Shown: positions 7,778 to 16,197 of the stretch, piece by piece
Numbering within the stretch: position 1 is the first letter of the stretch
Layout of the letters: every line of letters starts with the position of its first letter
Assembly (NCBI GenBank): GCA_937892955.1
Contig: CALBKH010000085.1
Location: 1-64,000 of the forward strand
Reading direction: 5' to 3'
Origin: an uncultured Alphaproteobacteria bacterium
Lineage (GTDB): Bacteria; Pseudomonadota; Alphaproteobacteria; Rhizobiales; Ancalomicrobiaceae
Length of the DNA stretch: 64,000 bases
Program-made: the position numbers and the translations under genes
The notes under the pieces: generated by a model
Databases searched by the model: none
What the model was told of the DNA's origin: nothing
The model's input: only the letters and a program-made list of their open reading frames with translations

Positions 7778-9229
7778 ATGGAGGCGGCAGCGATGTCGAT
7801 GGTCCCCACGGGGCGCGAAGAGTGGGATCGCATCAAGGCACGGCTCAGGGCGGAGCTGGGCGAGGACGTGTTCTCGAGTTGGTTCGCCCGGGTCGAACTG
7901 GCGTCGATCGAGGCGGACACGGTGCACCTGTCGGTGCCGACCCGCTTCCTCAAGAACTGGTTGCAGAGCCGCTATCGCGACCGCCTGCTCACGCTCTTCG
8001 GCGAGAGCTTCGGCACGATCCGCCAGATCGAGTTCTCGGTGCGCTCCGCCATTCGCCCGAGCGCGGCGCCGCGCGAGACGGCGGCCGAACCGGTCGCGAC
8101 ACGGCCGATTCCCTTCCCCGCGAACGGCCGCGCCGTCGCGGCGTCGGTGGCGGCGCGCGCCACGGACGACCGTGAAGCCGACGTTCTGGCGGGTAGCCCG
8201 CTCGATGCGCGCTATTCCTTCGACACTTTCGTCGAGGGCCGTTCCAACAGCCTCGCTTTCGCCGCGGCGCGGCGCGTCGCCGACGTCCGGCCGGGCGAGC
8301 CGGTCGCTTTCAACCCGCTCTACCTCCATGCCTCCGTCGGCCTCGGCAAGACCCACCTCCTGCAGGCCATCGCCCATGCGGCGCGGGCGCAGGGCCGGCG
8401 GGTGCTCTATCTCACCGCCGAGCACTTCATGTACCGTTTCGTCGCGGCGCTGATGGCGCAGTCGGCGATCGCCTTCAAGGAGGCGCTGCGCGGTATCGAC
8501 CTCCTCCTCATCGACGACATGCAGTTCCTGCAGGGCCGTCAGGTGCAGCAGGAGTTCTGCCACACGCTGAACTCGCTCATCGACGGGGCGCGCCAGGTGG
8601 TGGTCGCGGCGGATCGACCGCCGGCCGATCTCGAAACGGTCGACGAGCGCGTGCGCTCGCGGCTCGCCGGCGGACTGCTGGTCGAGGTGGGCGCGCCGGA
8701 CGTCGATCTGCGCCGACGCATCGTCGCTCACCGGGTCGCCTGCGCCAAGAAGGCCGATCCGCGGCTCGAGATCTCGGCGGCGGTGATCGACTGGGTCGCG
8801 GAGAACGTCGTCTCGTCGGGGCGCGACCTCGACGGTGCGGTCAACCGCCTCGTCGCTCACAACCAGCTGACCGGCCAACAGATCGCCCTCGAGATGGCGG
8901 AAGTGGCGCTGCGCGACCTGCTCAGGGCGCGCGAGCCGCGCAAGGTCAAGATCGAGGACATCCAGCGGGTCGTCTCCAAGCATTTCAACGTCACCAAGGC
9001 CGATCTCCTCTCGGCTCGGCGGACCCGCACGGTGGTGCGCCCGCGCCAGATCGCCATGTATCTGGCCAAGGCGCTGACGCCGCGGTCGCTGCCCGAGATC
9101 GGTCGACGGTTCGGCAACCGCGACCACACCACGGTGCTGCACGCGGTGCGCAAGATCGAGGAGATGGCGAGCGCCGATCGCGGCTTCGCCGACGAGATCG
9201 AAATGCTGAAGCGGCTGCTCGACGGCTGA
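7778..9229 (+). CDS. dnaA: Chromosomal replication initiator protein DnaA
   Basis: A 483-residue AAA+ initiator that binds DnaA boxes at the origin and opens the duplex. Domain I covers roughly residues 1-95 (WDRIKARLRAELGEDVFSSWF), followed by a variable linker. Domain III has Walker A SVGLGKTHLLQA (about 185-197) and Walker B LLLIDDMQFL (about 242-251). Domain IV carries the DNA-binding signature FGNRDHTTVLHAVRKIE near 445. The ATG at 7778 follows AAAGGCGGAG; an ATG five codons later is an alternative. The frame is open far upstream, but that part is a non-native extension. Length is typical for alphaproteobacteria. Confidence 0.97.
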   Translation: MEAAAMSMVPTGREEWDRIKARLRAELGEDVFSSWFARVELASIEADTVHLSVPTRFLKNWLQSRYRDRLLTLFGESFGTIRQIEFSVRSAIRPSAAPRETAAEPVATRPIPFPANGRAVAASVAARATDDREADVLAGSPLDARYSFDTFVEGRSNSLAFAAARRVADVRPGEPVAFNPLYLHASVGLGKTHLLQAIAHAARAQGRRVLYLTAEHFMYRFVAALMAQSAIAFKEALRGIDLLLIDDMQFLQGRQVQQEFCHTLNSLIDGARQVVVAADRPPADLETVDERVRSRLAGGLLVEVGAPDVDLRRRIVAHRVACAKKADPRLEISAAVIDWVAENVVSSGRDLDGAVNRLVAHNQLTGQQIALEMAEVALRDLLRAREPRKVKIEDIQRVVSKHFNVTKADLLSARRTRTVVRPRQIAMYLAKALTPRSLPEIGRRFGNRDHTTVLHAVRKIEEMASADRGFADEIEMLKRLLDG

Positions 9230-9267
9230 TCCGCACCGATCGTGTGGGGTGTCACCCACCTCCCTTC

Positions 9268-9297
9268 CCGCCCGGCGATCGCGAGATCGCCGGGCGG
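9268..9297 (+). terminator. Strong hairpin after dnaA
   Basis: A perfect 13-bp stem (CCGCCCGGCGATC and its complement) closed by a GCGA tetraloop, 38 bases past the dnaA stop. Only a short TTT follows a few bases later, so termination is likely but not textbook. Confidence 0.65.
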
Positions 9298-9451
9298 TCG
9301 CGTTTCACCGGCCGCCTCCCACCTTCGGCATGGCGGCCGCGCGTCGCCGATTTCGTCGCTCGTCGAACTTGCGCCGCGCCGGGGAGCGGCGTAGTCCAAG
9401 GGCCTCGACGTCGAGCTCGGACGAAGCCGGCGCGTTTCGGGGAGGATCGAC

Positions 9452-10270
9452 ATGGGCGACATGCGTCTCGTCGTGGTGGGCGCCGCCGGCCGCATGGGCC
9501 GGACCTTGATCCGGGCGGTGACGGAGGCCGAGGGCTGCGTCGTCACCGGCGCGATCGAGCGGGCGGGCTCGCCGGAGCTGGGGCGCGACGCCGGCCAGAT
9601 CGCCGGGCTCGGCGGTCTCGACGTGCCGATCACCGACGATCCGCTCGCCGCTTTCGCGAGAGCCGACGGCGTCCTCGACTTCACCTCGCCCGCCTCCACC
9701 GTCCATTTCGCCGAACTCGCCGCCCAGGCGCGCATCGTCCACGTCATCGGCACCACCGGCTGTTCGGCCGAGGACGACGCCCGGCTCACCGCCGCGGCAC
9801 GCCACGCGGTGCTGGTGAAGTCCGGCAACATGAGTCTCGGGGTCAATCTCCTGGCCCAGTTGGTGCGCGAGGCGGCGCGGGCGCTCGGGGCCGACTACGA
9901 CGTCGAGGTGCTGGAAATGCATCACCGTATGAAGGTCGATGCGCCCTCCGGCACCGCGCTGCTGCTCGGCAAGGCGGCGGCGGAGGGACGGCGGGTGTCG
10001 CTCGACGACCATTCGGTCCGGGTCCGCGACGGTCACACCGGCGCGCGGCGGCCCGGCGACATCGGCTTCGCGACGCTGCGCGGCGGTACCGTGGTCGGCG
10101 AACACACCGTCGTCCTCGCCGGTCCGCACGAGCGCATCGAACTCACCCACCGGGCCGAGGACCGCTCGATCTTCGCCCATGGCGCGATCAAGGCGGCGCT
10201 GTGGGGCATGGGGCGCAAGCCCGGTCTCTATTCCATGGCCGACGTTCTGGGCCTCACGCCCCGCGGCTGA
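9452..10270 (+). CDS. dapB: 4-hydroxy-tetrahydrodipicolinate reductase
   Basis: A 272-residue NAD(P)H-dependent reductase of the diaminopimelate/lysine pathway. The N-terminal Rossmann motif GAAGRMG, the C-terminal substrate-binding signature EMHHRMKVDAPSGTAL with its catalytic His and Lys, and the end motif AAIKAALW-like HGAIKAALWGMGRKPGLYSM are present. GGGGAGGA precedes the ATG by a normal distance. gpmA starts 27 bases downstream on the same strand, a dapB-gpmA pairing seen in other Hyphomicrobiales. Confidence 0.96.
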   Translation: MGDMRLVVVGAAGRMGRTLIRAVTEAEGCVVTGAIERAGSPELGRDAGQIAGLGGLDVPITDDPLAAFARADGVLDFTSPASTVHFAELAAQARIVHVIGTTGCSAEDDARLTAAARHAVLVKSGNMSLGVNLLAQLVREAARALGADYDVEVLEMHHRMKVDAPSGTALLLGKAAAEGRRVSLDDHSVRVRDGHTGARRPGDIGFATLRGGTVVGEHTVVLAGPHERIELTHRAEDRSIFAHGAIKAALWGMGRKPGLYSMADVLGLTPRG

Positions 10271-10297
10271 CGTCTTTCACGAGAGGAGTTCACAACG

Positions 10298-10918
10298 ATG
10301 GATCGTCTCCTGGTGCTCTGCCGCCACGGCGAGAGCGAATGGAACAAGCTCAACCTGTTCACCGGCTGGAAGGATCCCGGGCTGACCGAGAAGGGCGTCG
10401 GCGAGGCGATCGCCGCCGGCCGCAAGCTCAAGGCCAAGGGGTTCGTCTTCGATCTCGCCTACACCTCGGCGCTGACCCGGGCGCAGAAGACGCTCGACCT
10501 GATCCTGACCGAGCTCGGCCAGACCGATCTGCCGATCACCCGCGATCAGGCGCTCAACGAGCGCGACTACGGCGACCTCTCCGGCCTCAACAAGGACGAG
10601 GCGCGCCAGAAGTGGGGCGACGAGCAGGTGCACATCTGGCGCCGCTCGTTCGACGTTCCGCCGCCCGGCGGCGAGAGCCTCAAGGACACCGCGGCGCGGG
10701 TGCTGCCCTATTACGACGCACACATCCTGCCGGACGTGCTCGCCGGCAAGCGGGTGATCGTCTCCGCCCACGGCAACTCGCTGCGCGCCCTGATCATGAA
10801 GCTCGAGAAGCTCACCCCCGAGCAGATCCTCAAGCGCGAGCTGGCGACCGGCGCGCCGATCGTCTACCGCCTCGACGGCGAGGGCGAGGTGATCGCCCAC
10901 GAGGATCTCGCCGGCTGA
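10298..10918 (+). CDS. gpmA: 2,3-bisphosphoglycerate-dependent phosphoglycerate mutase
   Basis: A 206-residue histidine-phosphatase-fold enzyme that interconverts 3- and 2-phosphoglycerate in glycolysis and gluconeogenesis. The phosphohistidine motif LCRHGESEWNKLNLFTGW is at the N-terminus, NERDYGDLSG carries the proton donor region, and SAHGNSLRAL holds the second histidine. It is about 40 residues shorter than the E. coli enzyme, as is usual for the alphaproteobacterial form. GAGAGGAG lies upstream of the ATG. A strong hairpin follows 24 bases after the stop. Confidence 0.96.
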   Translation: MDRLLVLCRHGESEWNKLNLFTGWKDPGLTEKGVGEAIAAGRKLKAKGFVFDLAYTSALTRAQKTLDLILTELGQTDLPITRDQALNERDYGDLSGLNKDEARQKWGDEQVHIWRRSFDVPPPGGESLKDTAARVLPYYDAHILPDVLAGKRVIVSAHGNSLRALIMKLEKLTPEQILKRELATGAPIVYRLDGEGEVIAHEDLAG

Positions 10919-10942
10919 CGGCGAACGGAGACACGACATGTG

Positions 10943-10974
10943 CGAGGGCGCTCACCGGCCGGTGGGCGCCCTCG
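10943..10974. terminator. Hairpin between gpmA and the convergent Ada-like unit
   Basis: An almost continuous stem: CGAGGGCGC pairs with GCGCCCTCG and the inner CACCGG with CCGGTG, with one T-G wobble. It sits 24 bases after gpmA and 36 bases from the end of the convergent minus-strand ORF, so it can act in both directions. There is no T-run. Confidence 0.6.
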
Positions 10975-11010
10975 TCGCATCGGGTTCGCGCCGCTGCGGT
11001 CATCCGAAAT

Positions 11011-11265
11011 TCACGAACCGACGGCCCGCACGGCCGCCTCCCTTCGGGCCCGCCTCTTCCCCATGAGGTCTTCGAACAAGGCGATATTCCGCGGGATCGG
11101 CATCACACTCCGGGCGAAGTCGTCGCCTGATACATACCAACTGGTTGGTTCTTTCCATCTGCGGATCATTGGCGGCGTCAGCTGCGGCTCGTCGAAAGAC
11201 TGCCGGGCGGACGGGGTGTCGTCGAACGGAATACGCGGTTCGGATGGCTCGACCGTACCCGCCAT
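11011..11265 (-). CDS. Small hypothetical protein (84 residues) coupled to the Ada-like gene
   Basis: The ATG overlaps the stop codon of the Ada-like gene in a TGATG arrangement, a classic translational-coupling layout. The protein is not low-complexity: it has a central aromatic segment (RRWKEPTSWYVSGDDFARSV) and a basic C-terminal stretch MGKRRARREAAVR. I do not recognise a family. The reading frame continues upstream inside the Ada-like gene in another frame, so only the part after the overlap is proposed. The operator-like palindrome at 11134-11151 lies within it, which may mean this DNA is regulatory rather than coding. Confidence 0.4.
   Translation of the reverse strand: MAGTVEPSEPRIPFDDTPSARQSFDEPQLTPPMIRRWKEPTSWYVSGDDFARSVMPIPRNIALFEDLMGKRRARREAAVRAVGS
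11134..11151. promoter_or_regulatory. TetR-type operator-like palindrome, copy 2
   Basis: ATACCAACTGGTTGGTTC has inverted half-sites ACCAA/TTGGT around CTGG. It matches the motif at 540-557 (consensus ATACCRACTGGTYGGTTC). It lies between the convergent gpmA and Ada-like genes and inside the proposed 84-residue ORF, so its target promoter is unclear. Confidence 0.35.
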
Positions 11266-12146
11266 CACACCTTCCAACTCTTCGCCGCCTCCCAGCCGAG
11301 GATGGCGCGTTTGCGCGGCAGGCCCCAGTGGTAGCCGGTGAGATCGCCGGCGCTCGACACCACCCGGTGGCAGGGAACGACGAAGGAGATCGGATTGCGG
11401 CCCACCGCCGCGCCGACCGCCCGGCTCGCCGTCGGCCGGCCGATGTGGGCGGCGACCCGCGAATAGGTGGTGGTGCGGCCGAAGGGAATGGCGAGCAGGG
11501 TCTTCCACACCCGGATCTCGAAATCGGTGCCGATCAACACCACGCGTAGCGGCCGGTCGGGTCGCCATTCCTCCATGTCGAAGATGCGCGCGGCGTGCGG
11601 CGCGACGGCCGCGTCGTCGCGGACGTGAGTGGCCGCCGGCCAACGTTCGAGAAGATCGGCGAGGGCCGCCGCTTCGCCGCCGGGGTCGGCGAAGGCGAGG
11701 CCGGCGAGGCCGTGGTCGGTCGCCACCAGCACGGCGATGCCGAAGGGCGAGGGCGCGAAGCCGTGGCGCATGACGAGGCCGCCACCGCGGCTCTTGTAAG
11801 CCCCGGGCGTCATCGCCTCGTGGGTGACGAAGAGGTCGTGCAGCCGGCCGGGGCCGGAGAGGCCGACCTCGAGGGCGGTGTCGAGCACCGAGGCGTCGTC
11901 GTCGAGCAGGCGCTTGGCGGCGTCGAGCGTGACCGCGGCGAGGAACTGCTTGGGCGTGATGCCGGCGAAGCGGGAGAAGAGACGGGAGAGCTGCACCGGC
12001 GTGAGACCGACGGCCGCGGCGATCTCATCGGCCGAGGGTTGGTCGGTGCGGCGTTCGGTGATGAAGGCGACGGCGCGGCGGATCGCCTCGTAATCGGCGA
12101 CCCGATCGGTCTCGACGGTCGCGGGGGCGGCGGCACTCTCGGTCAT
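11265..12146 (-). CDS. Ada-like AraC regulator fused to methylated-DNA-[protein]-cysteine S-methyltransferase
   Basis: A 293-residue two-part protein. Residues about 20-105 form an AraC-type DNA-binding domain (VGLTPVQLSRLFSRFAGITPKQFLAA). Residues about 130-290 form an O6-alkylguanine-DNA alkyltransferase with the active site VVPCHRVV and the upstream IPFGRTTTYSRVA helix. It lacks the N-terminal zinc-cysteine domain by which E. coli Ada senses phosphotriesters; this truncated architecture is known from other bacteria. The start at 12146 has GAGGACC upstream. It diverges from nth, another DNA repair gene, across 237 bases, and its stop overlaps the start of the small ORF. Confidence 0.9.
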   Translation of the reverse strand: MTESAAAPATVETDRVADYEAIRRAVAFITERRTDQPSADEIAAAVGLTPVQLSRLFSRFAGITPKQFLAAVTLDAAKRLLDDDASVLDTALEVGLSGPGRLHDLFVTHEAMTPGAYKSRGGGLVMRHGFAPSPFGIAVLVATDHGLAGLAFADPGGEAAALADLLERWPAATHVRDDAAVAPHAARIFDMEEWRPDRPLRVVLIGTDFEIRVWKTLLAIPFGRTTTYSRVAAHIGRPTASRAVGAAVGRNPISFVVPCHRVVSSAGDLTGYHWGLPRKRAILGWEAAKSWKV

Positions 12147-12383
12147 GGGTTCGGTCCTCGTCGGTCGCGCCGATCGTAGACGCGGCGCCGACCGGCCGAC
12201 ACCCGATTTCCGACGGGCCGCGGTCGGCCGAGGCGGCCTCCCCGCCGCACCTCCGGCCGCGCCGCGTTCCGGCGGAGGGATCGCCTCCGCCCGGGCCGCC
12301 GGTCCGATCGTCCAGCGACGCGTGAAAGGCCCGTTCCCTCCGGGGCCGAACATGCTCTAGGTAGGACGACCCGGAGACGCCCG

Positions 12384-13142
12384 ATGACTCGCACGCCGAA
12401 GCCCCGCCCCTCCTCCGCCGCACCGACGACCGCCGGCCGCAAGGCGGCGCCGCGCCGCGGCAAGGCGGCCGTCCGATCGCTCTATTCACCGGCGGAGATC
12501 GAGGCGCTGTTTCGCCGCTTCCACGACGCCGAACCGGAACCGAAAGGCGAGCTCTACTCGGTCAACACCTTCACGCTCCTGGTCGCCGTCGTCCTCTCGG
12601 CGCAGGCGACCGATGCCGGCGTCAACAAGGCGACACCGGAGCTCTTCCGCCTCGCCGACACGCCGCAGAAGATGGTCGATCTCGGCGAGGAGCGGATCCG
12701 TGACCTGATCAAGACCATCGGCCTCTTCAAGACCAAGGCGAAGAACGTCTGGCTGCTGTCGAAGGCGCTGGTGGAGAGCCACGGCGGCGAGGTCCCGGGG
12801 ACCCGCGAAGCGCTGCAGGCGCTGCCCGGGGTCGGGCGCAAGACCGCCAACGTGGTGCTCAACATCGCCTTCGGCCAACCGACGATCGCCGTCGACACCC
12901 ACATCTTCCGCCTCGCCAACCGCCTGCGGCTGGCGCCCGGCAGGACGCCGGAGGAGGTGGAGAAGCGGCTCGAGGCGATCATCCCCGCGGCCTACAAGCG
13001 GGATTCGCACCACTGGCTGATCCTGCACGGCCGCTACGTCTGCAAGGCGAGGAAGCCCGAGTGCGACCGCTGTCTGATCGCCGACCTGTGCAAGTCGCCG
13101 GAGAAGACCGCCGATGCACCGGAAAAGCCGGTGGCGTTCTGA
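12384..13142 (+). CDS. nth: Endonuclease III
   Basis: A 252-residue DNA glycosylase/AP lyase for oxidised pyrimidines. The helix-hairpin-helix LPGVGRKTANVV contains the catalytic lysine, VDTHIFRLANRL the catalytic aspartate, and the C-terminal loop C-x6-C-x2-C-x5-C (CKARKPECDRCLIADLC) binds a [4Fe-4S] cluster. An N-terminal extension of about 30 basic, alanine/proline-rich residues precedes the domain and is often seen in Hyphomicrobiales Nth. The ATG at 12384 follows CCGGAGACG. It diverges from the Ada-like alkyltransferase. Confidence 0.96.
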   Translation: MTRTPKPRPSSAAPTTAGRKAAPRRGKAAVRSLYSPAEIEALFRRFHDAEPEPKGELYSVNTFTLLVAVVLSAQATDAGVNKATPELFRLADTPQKMVDLGEERIRDLIKTIGLFKTKAKNVWLLSKALVESHGGEVPGTREALQALPGVGRKTANVVLNIAFGQPTIAVDTHIFRLANRLRLAPGRTPEEVEKRLEAIIPAAYKRDSHHWLILHGRYVCKARKPECDRCLIADLCKSPEKTADAPEKPVAF

Positions 13143-13563
13143 AAAAGGGGCGGCTTGATCGGGACGATCGGAACTCCGTGAGTGAAGGCGAGCTCGAACG
13201 CGCGTCGGCCGGTCGAGCCATGACGCTCCCGAATTTGGGACGAGTTCGGAATTCGCGAGCCCGGTACGAGGGCGGCGCCGGTAGATCAGGGCGATCGGGC
13301 GGCGAGGTCGGCGATTTCTCGGCCGCCCTCGATCGAGCCCCTGACGGCGGCGCGAGCGACCTTTCACGGTGGCGGCGGCGTTCTTCGCGTCGATCCGCGA
13401 CGGGCGATGCGGATCGGCCGCGTGCCCCCGTCGGCGACGGGACGTCGGCGACGAACCTCGCCCACCCGTCGGTCCTCCGGGCGATCGGCCGACACCCCTG
13501 TTTCCCGCCTTGCATGGCGCGTCCGCATCGCATATGAAGTCGGCGCTTCCCCGATGGGGTTGC
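13143..13563. other. Intergenic stretch before tRNA-Ser with no supported gene
   Basis: About 420 bases. Frames on both strands are arginine-rich and unrecognisable. I see no strong hairpin or repeat. It must hold the tRNA promoter, but I cannot place -35/-10 boxes with confidence. Confidence 0.45.
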
Positions 13564-13653
13564 GGTGAGGTGGCCGAGTGGTTGAAGGCGCACGCCTGGA
13601 ACGCGTGTATACGTGAAAGCGTATCGAGGGTTCGAATCCCTCTCTCACCGCCA
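13564..13653 (+). tRNA. tRNA-Ser (anticodon GGA)
   Basis: The 90-base gene folds as a class II tRNA. The acceptor stem GGTGAGG pairs with TCTCACC and includes a G-U wobble at the seventh pair. The anticodon stem CACGC/GCGTG encloses the loop CTGGAAC (anticodon GGA). A long variable arm (TACG...CGTA) marks a serine tRNA, and the T-arm is GAGGG-TTCGAAT-CCCTC. G precedes an encoded CCA end. It reads UCC and UCU codons. A decayed recombinase lies 270 bases downstream. Confidence 0.97.
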
Positions 13654-13870
13654 TACATTCCCGATTTTCCCCGGCATCGAGACACCCGCCCTGACAGGGT
13701 GATTTCGAGCGTCTTTTCAAAAGCCTGTGCGACCCGCCCTTCGGGCGCCGTCGGGAGAGACGCTTTCGGTACGCTTTCCGGGGGGCGTTGAGGCCCGATA
13801 TCTCTCGACCCCATTTTTTCGGTACATTACGCCTCATGTCGGTTCGACCGGTGCGTCGCGGCGAACGAAA

Positions 13871-13894
13871 GCTCCCGCCGTTTCCGGCGGGAGC
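13871..13894 (-). terminator. Intrinsic terminator at the end of the recombinase remnant
   Basis: A 10-bp stem GCTCCCGCCG/CGGCGGGAGC with a 4-base loop. Read on the minus strand it is followed by TTTCGTT, and it sits 28 bases after the stop of the recombinase fragment, so it is probably that gene's original terminator. Confidence 0.7.
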
Positions 13895-13922
13895 CATGTG
13901 GTCGGTCGAGGCGACTCGGCGC

Positions 13923-14610
13923 TCAGACGAAGCCGTAGGTCGCGAGCTGTTCGGGCCAGGCCGATGAGACCGGGCCCGCCTTCAGGAGACGGTCGGCGGA
14001 GAGTTCCAGGGGCTGAGTGCCGTCGACGATCGCCGTGACGATCCTCGGCGACAGGAAACCGAGACGGACGATCCGCGAGAACCAGGACGGCGTGACCCCG
14101 GCCTCTTCCGCCAGCTCGCCCATGGTCGATCCGTTCCCCCGCAGGAGCATCTCCCGGAAGCGGTGCGCCTGGCCGAGCAGTCGCAGGAGGCTGCGGTCGG
14201 ACTTCGGCGCTGGACCACGATGCGGCACCTCCATGCCGACCCGCTTCAACCGCGCCGGGACCGTCAGATGGTGGAGCGGATGGGCGTCCTCGGTCTCCGA
14301 TGAGAGCCGAGCGGCGGGGATCGCCGGATCGGCGAGATCTAGGAGCGCCGCCGGCCGGACGGCGATGTCGACTTGTTCGGGCCGAACCGCGATGCCGACG
14401 ACGAGGCGATGTTAGAGCGAGATCCGTCCGGTTCGGTCGAGCGACGACCACCGCGAAGCCATCGAGCCGAGGCCGGTGATCGTGTTCCGGACCCGGACCG
14501 GATCGGCACCGGTCGCCGCGATCAAGGGATAGAGTCCCGCCTCGTCGGCGAGTAAGCTCCGGATGCTCCGCTCGACGACCGCCTCCAGATCCGCCGCCGG
14601 GATGCGACGC
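13923..14610 (-). pseudogene. Remnant of a large serine recombinase (C-terminal part)
   Basis: In one minus-strand frame the sequence reads like the C-terminal region of Hyphomicrobiales large serine recombinases. First comes RIPAADLEAVVERSIRSLL, then an in-frame TAA at 14412-14414, then LTVPARLKRVGMEV, LGQAHRFREMLLRG, the helix-turn-helix-like MGELAEEAGVTPSWFSRIVR and LGFLSPRIVTAIVDG, ending at 13923. The resolvase catalytic domain and zinc ribbon that should precede it are missing; upstream of about 14610 the similarity stops. A short TTG-started frame (13923-14249) is still open, but I regard the whole as decayed. Its place beside tRNA-Ser suggests an old integration event. Confidence 0.75.
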
Positions 14611-14949
14611 ACACCACTCCGATCGGGTTCCCCTCCGCCGCAACCCCACGACCGCTCCGTTCCCGCGGCAAGTCCAGTCGAAAGCAGCCGATCCCGATCT
14701 GCCTCCGAACGCCGCCACGCGGACACGCCAAAGGCCATCCCGGTGATCCCCGCGATGCCTTTCTTATCCGCGACGATCACTCGTCCTACTTCCGCGTTCG
14801 ACCCGAAGCGGACGCTCGTTTCAAGCAGCCGATGCCTTCCTCATCCGCCGAGAACGCGCCCAGGCGGAAAGCGCGGCGGTTGGCACGAATCGCCAGATGA
14901 CGTTACGTAACTTATCTTAGTAGAACACCGGACCCCGTCAGATCGATCC
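14611..14949. other. Degenerate stretch upstream of the recombinase remnant
   Basis: No supported gene. A minus-strand frame stays open to 14780 but loses similarity to recombinases. Near 14902 the sequence turns AT-rich (ACGTTACGTAACTTATCTTAG), just beyond the stop of the convergent-facing M20 hydrolase gene. Confidence 0.4.
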
Positions 14950-16197
14950 TCACCGACGCGCCAGCGAGGCGTCGAAGTCGAGTACGGCGTCGAGGAGCAC
15001 CTGGGCGCCCGCCGCGCAATCGGCCGGGGTCGCGTCCTCGTATTCGTTGTGGCTGACACCGCCTTCGCAGGGCACGAAGATCATCGTCGTCGGCGCCACT
15101 CGTGACAGATAGACCGCGTCGTGCCCGGCGCCCGACACCATCCGCCGCCGGGCGTATCCGCCCTTGGCGGCGGCGCGCTCGACGCAGTCGACGAGGCGCG
15201 GATCGAAGCGCACCGCGGGCGAGTTCCAGAACACGCTCTCGGTCCAGCCGAGCCCGCGCGGCTCCAGCACGGAGGCCAGCAACGCGCGGAATTCCGCCTC
15301 CATCTGGTCGATCACCGCCTCGTCCGGGTGGCGCAGGTCGACGGTGAAGGTGACCTCGCCCGGCACCACGTTGCGCGACTGCGGCTTCACCTCGACGGTG
15401 CCGACGCTGGCCACCGCGTCCGGCGCATGGGCGGCGGCGATCGCCTCGATCCCGGCGATCACCAGTGAGGCCCCGACCAGCGCGTCCTTGCGCAGCCGCA
15501 TCGGTGTCGCGCCCGTATGGGCGTCCTGGCCGGTCACCGTGACGTCGTACCAGCGCATGCCCTGGACCCCGGTCAGGACGCCGATCGTCTCGCCCTCGGC
15601 CTCGAGGATCGGCCCCTGCTCGATGTGCAGCTCGAAATAGGCGGTCAGCGGATGGGCGCCGGGCGTCTCCTTGCCGAGATAGCCGATGCCGCGCAGCGCG
15701 TCCGCATAGGCGACGCCGTCCCGGTCCTTGGCCTCCCACGCATAGTCACGCGTGAAGACGCCTGCGAAGACCCCCGACGCCAGCATCGCCGGGGAGAAGC
15801 GCGAGCCTTCTTCGTTGGCCCAGTCGACCACCTCGATCGGCGCGTTGGTCTCGTAGCCGGCGGCATGGAGCGTGCGCATCACCTCGAGCGCGCCGAGCAC
15901 GCCGAGGATGCCGTCGAACTTGCCGCCGGTCGGCTGCGTGTCGAGATGCGAGCCCATGGCGATCGGCGCGAGGCTCGGGTCCTTGCCCGGCCGCCGCGCG
16001 AACACGTTGCCGACCTCGTCGATGGTGATGGTGCAGCCGAGCGCCGTCGCCTGTTCGACGAACCAGTCGCGCACCTGCTTGTCCTCGGCCGACAGCGTCA
16101 GCCGCTTCACGCCGCCCTTCGCCGTCGCGCCGAATTGGGCGGTCTCCATCAGCGTGCCCCACAGGCGCTCGCCGTCGATCATCAGATTGGGAATCAT
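14950..16197 (-). CDS. M20-family Zn-dependent amidohydrolase (carbamoylase/allantoate amidohydrolase type)
   Basis: A 415-residue dinuclear zinc hydrolase of the N-carbamoyl-L-amino acid hydrolase/beta-ureidopropionase/allantoate amidohydrolase subgroup. Metal and substrate motifs are intact: GSHLDTQPTGGKFDG, WANEEGSRF, ELHIEQGPILE, GQDAHTGATPM and the C-terminal GAGHDAVYL and HNEYE. The dimerisation insert lies between about 210 and 330. The start at 16197 overlaps the upstream deacetylase stop by ATGA, and it is the last gene of the minus-strand transport operon. The substrate is an amide or ureido compound, probably the one imported by the adjacent ABC system (inference). Confidence 0.88.
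   Translation of the reverse strand: MIPNLMIDGERLWGTLMETAQFGATAKGGVKRLTLSAEDKQVRDWFVEQATALGCTITIDEVGNVFARRPGKDPSLAPIAMGSHLDTQPTGGKFDGILGVLGALEVMRTLHAAGYETNAPIEVVDWANEEGSRFSPAMLASGVFAGVFTRDYAWEAKDRDGVAYADALRGIGYLGKETPGAHPLTAYFELHIEQGPILEAEGETIGVLTGVQGMRWYDVTVTGQDAHTGATPMRLRKDALVGASLVIAGIEAIAAAHAPDAVASVGTVEVKPQSRNVVPGEVTFTVDLRHPDEAVIDQMEAEFRALLASVLEPRGLGWTESVFWNSPAVRFDPRLVDCVERAAAKGGYARRRMVSGAGHDAVYLSRVAPTTMIFVPCEGGVSHNEYEDATPADCAAGAQVLLDAVLDFDASLARR

Noticed and set aside
13923..14249. Stand-alone 108-residue DNA-binding protein
   Set aside because: The same frame upstream of an in-frame stop continues the recombinase similarity, so it is better read as the tail of a decayed recombinase.
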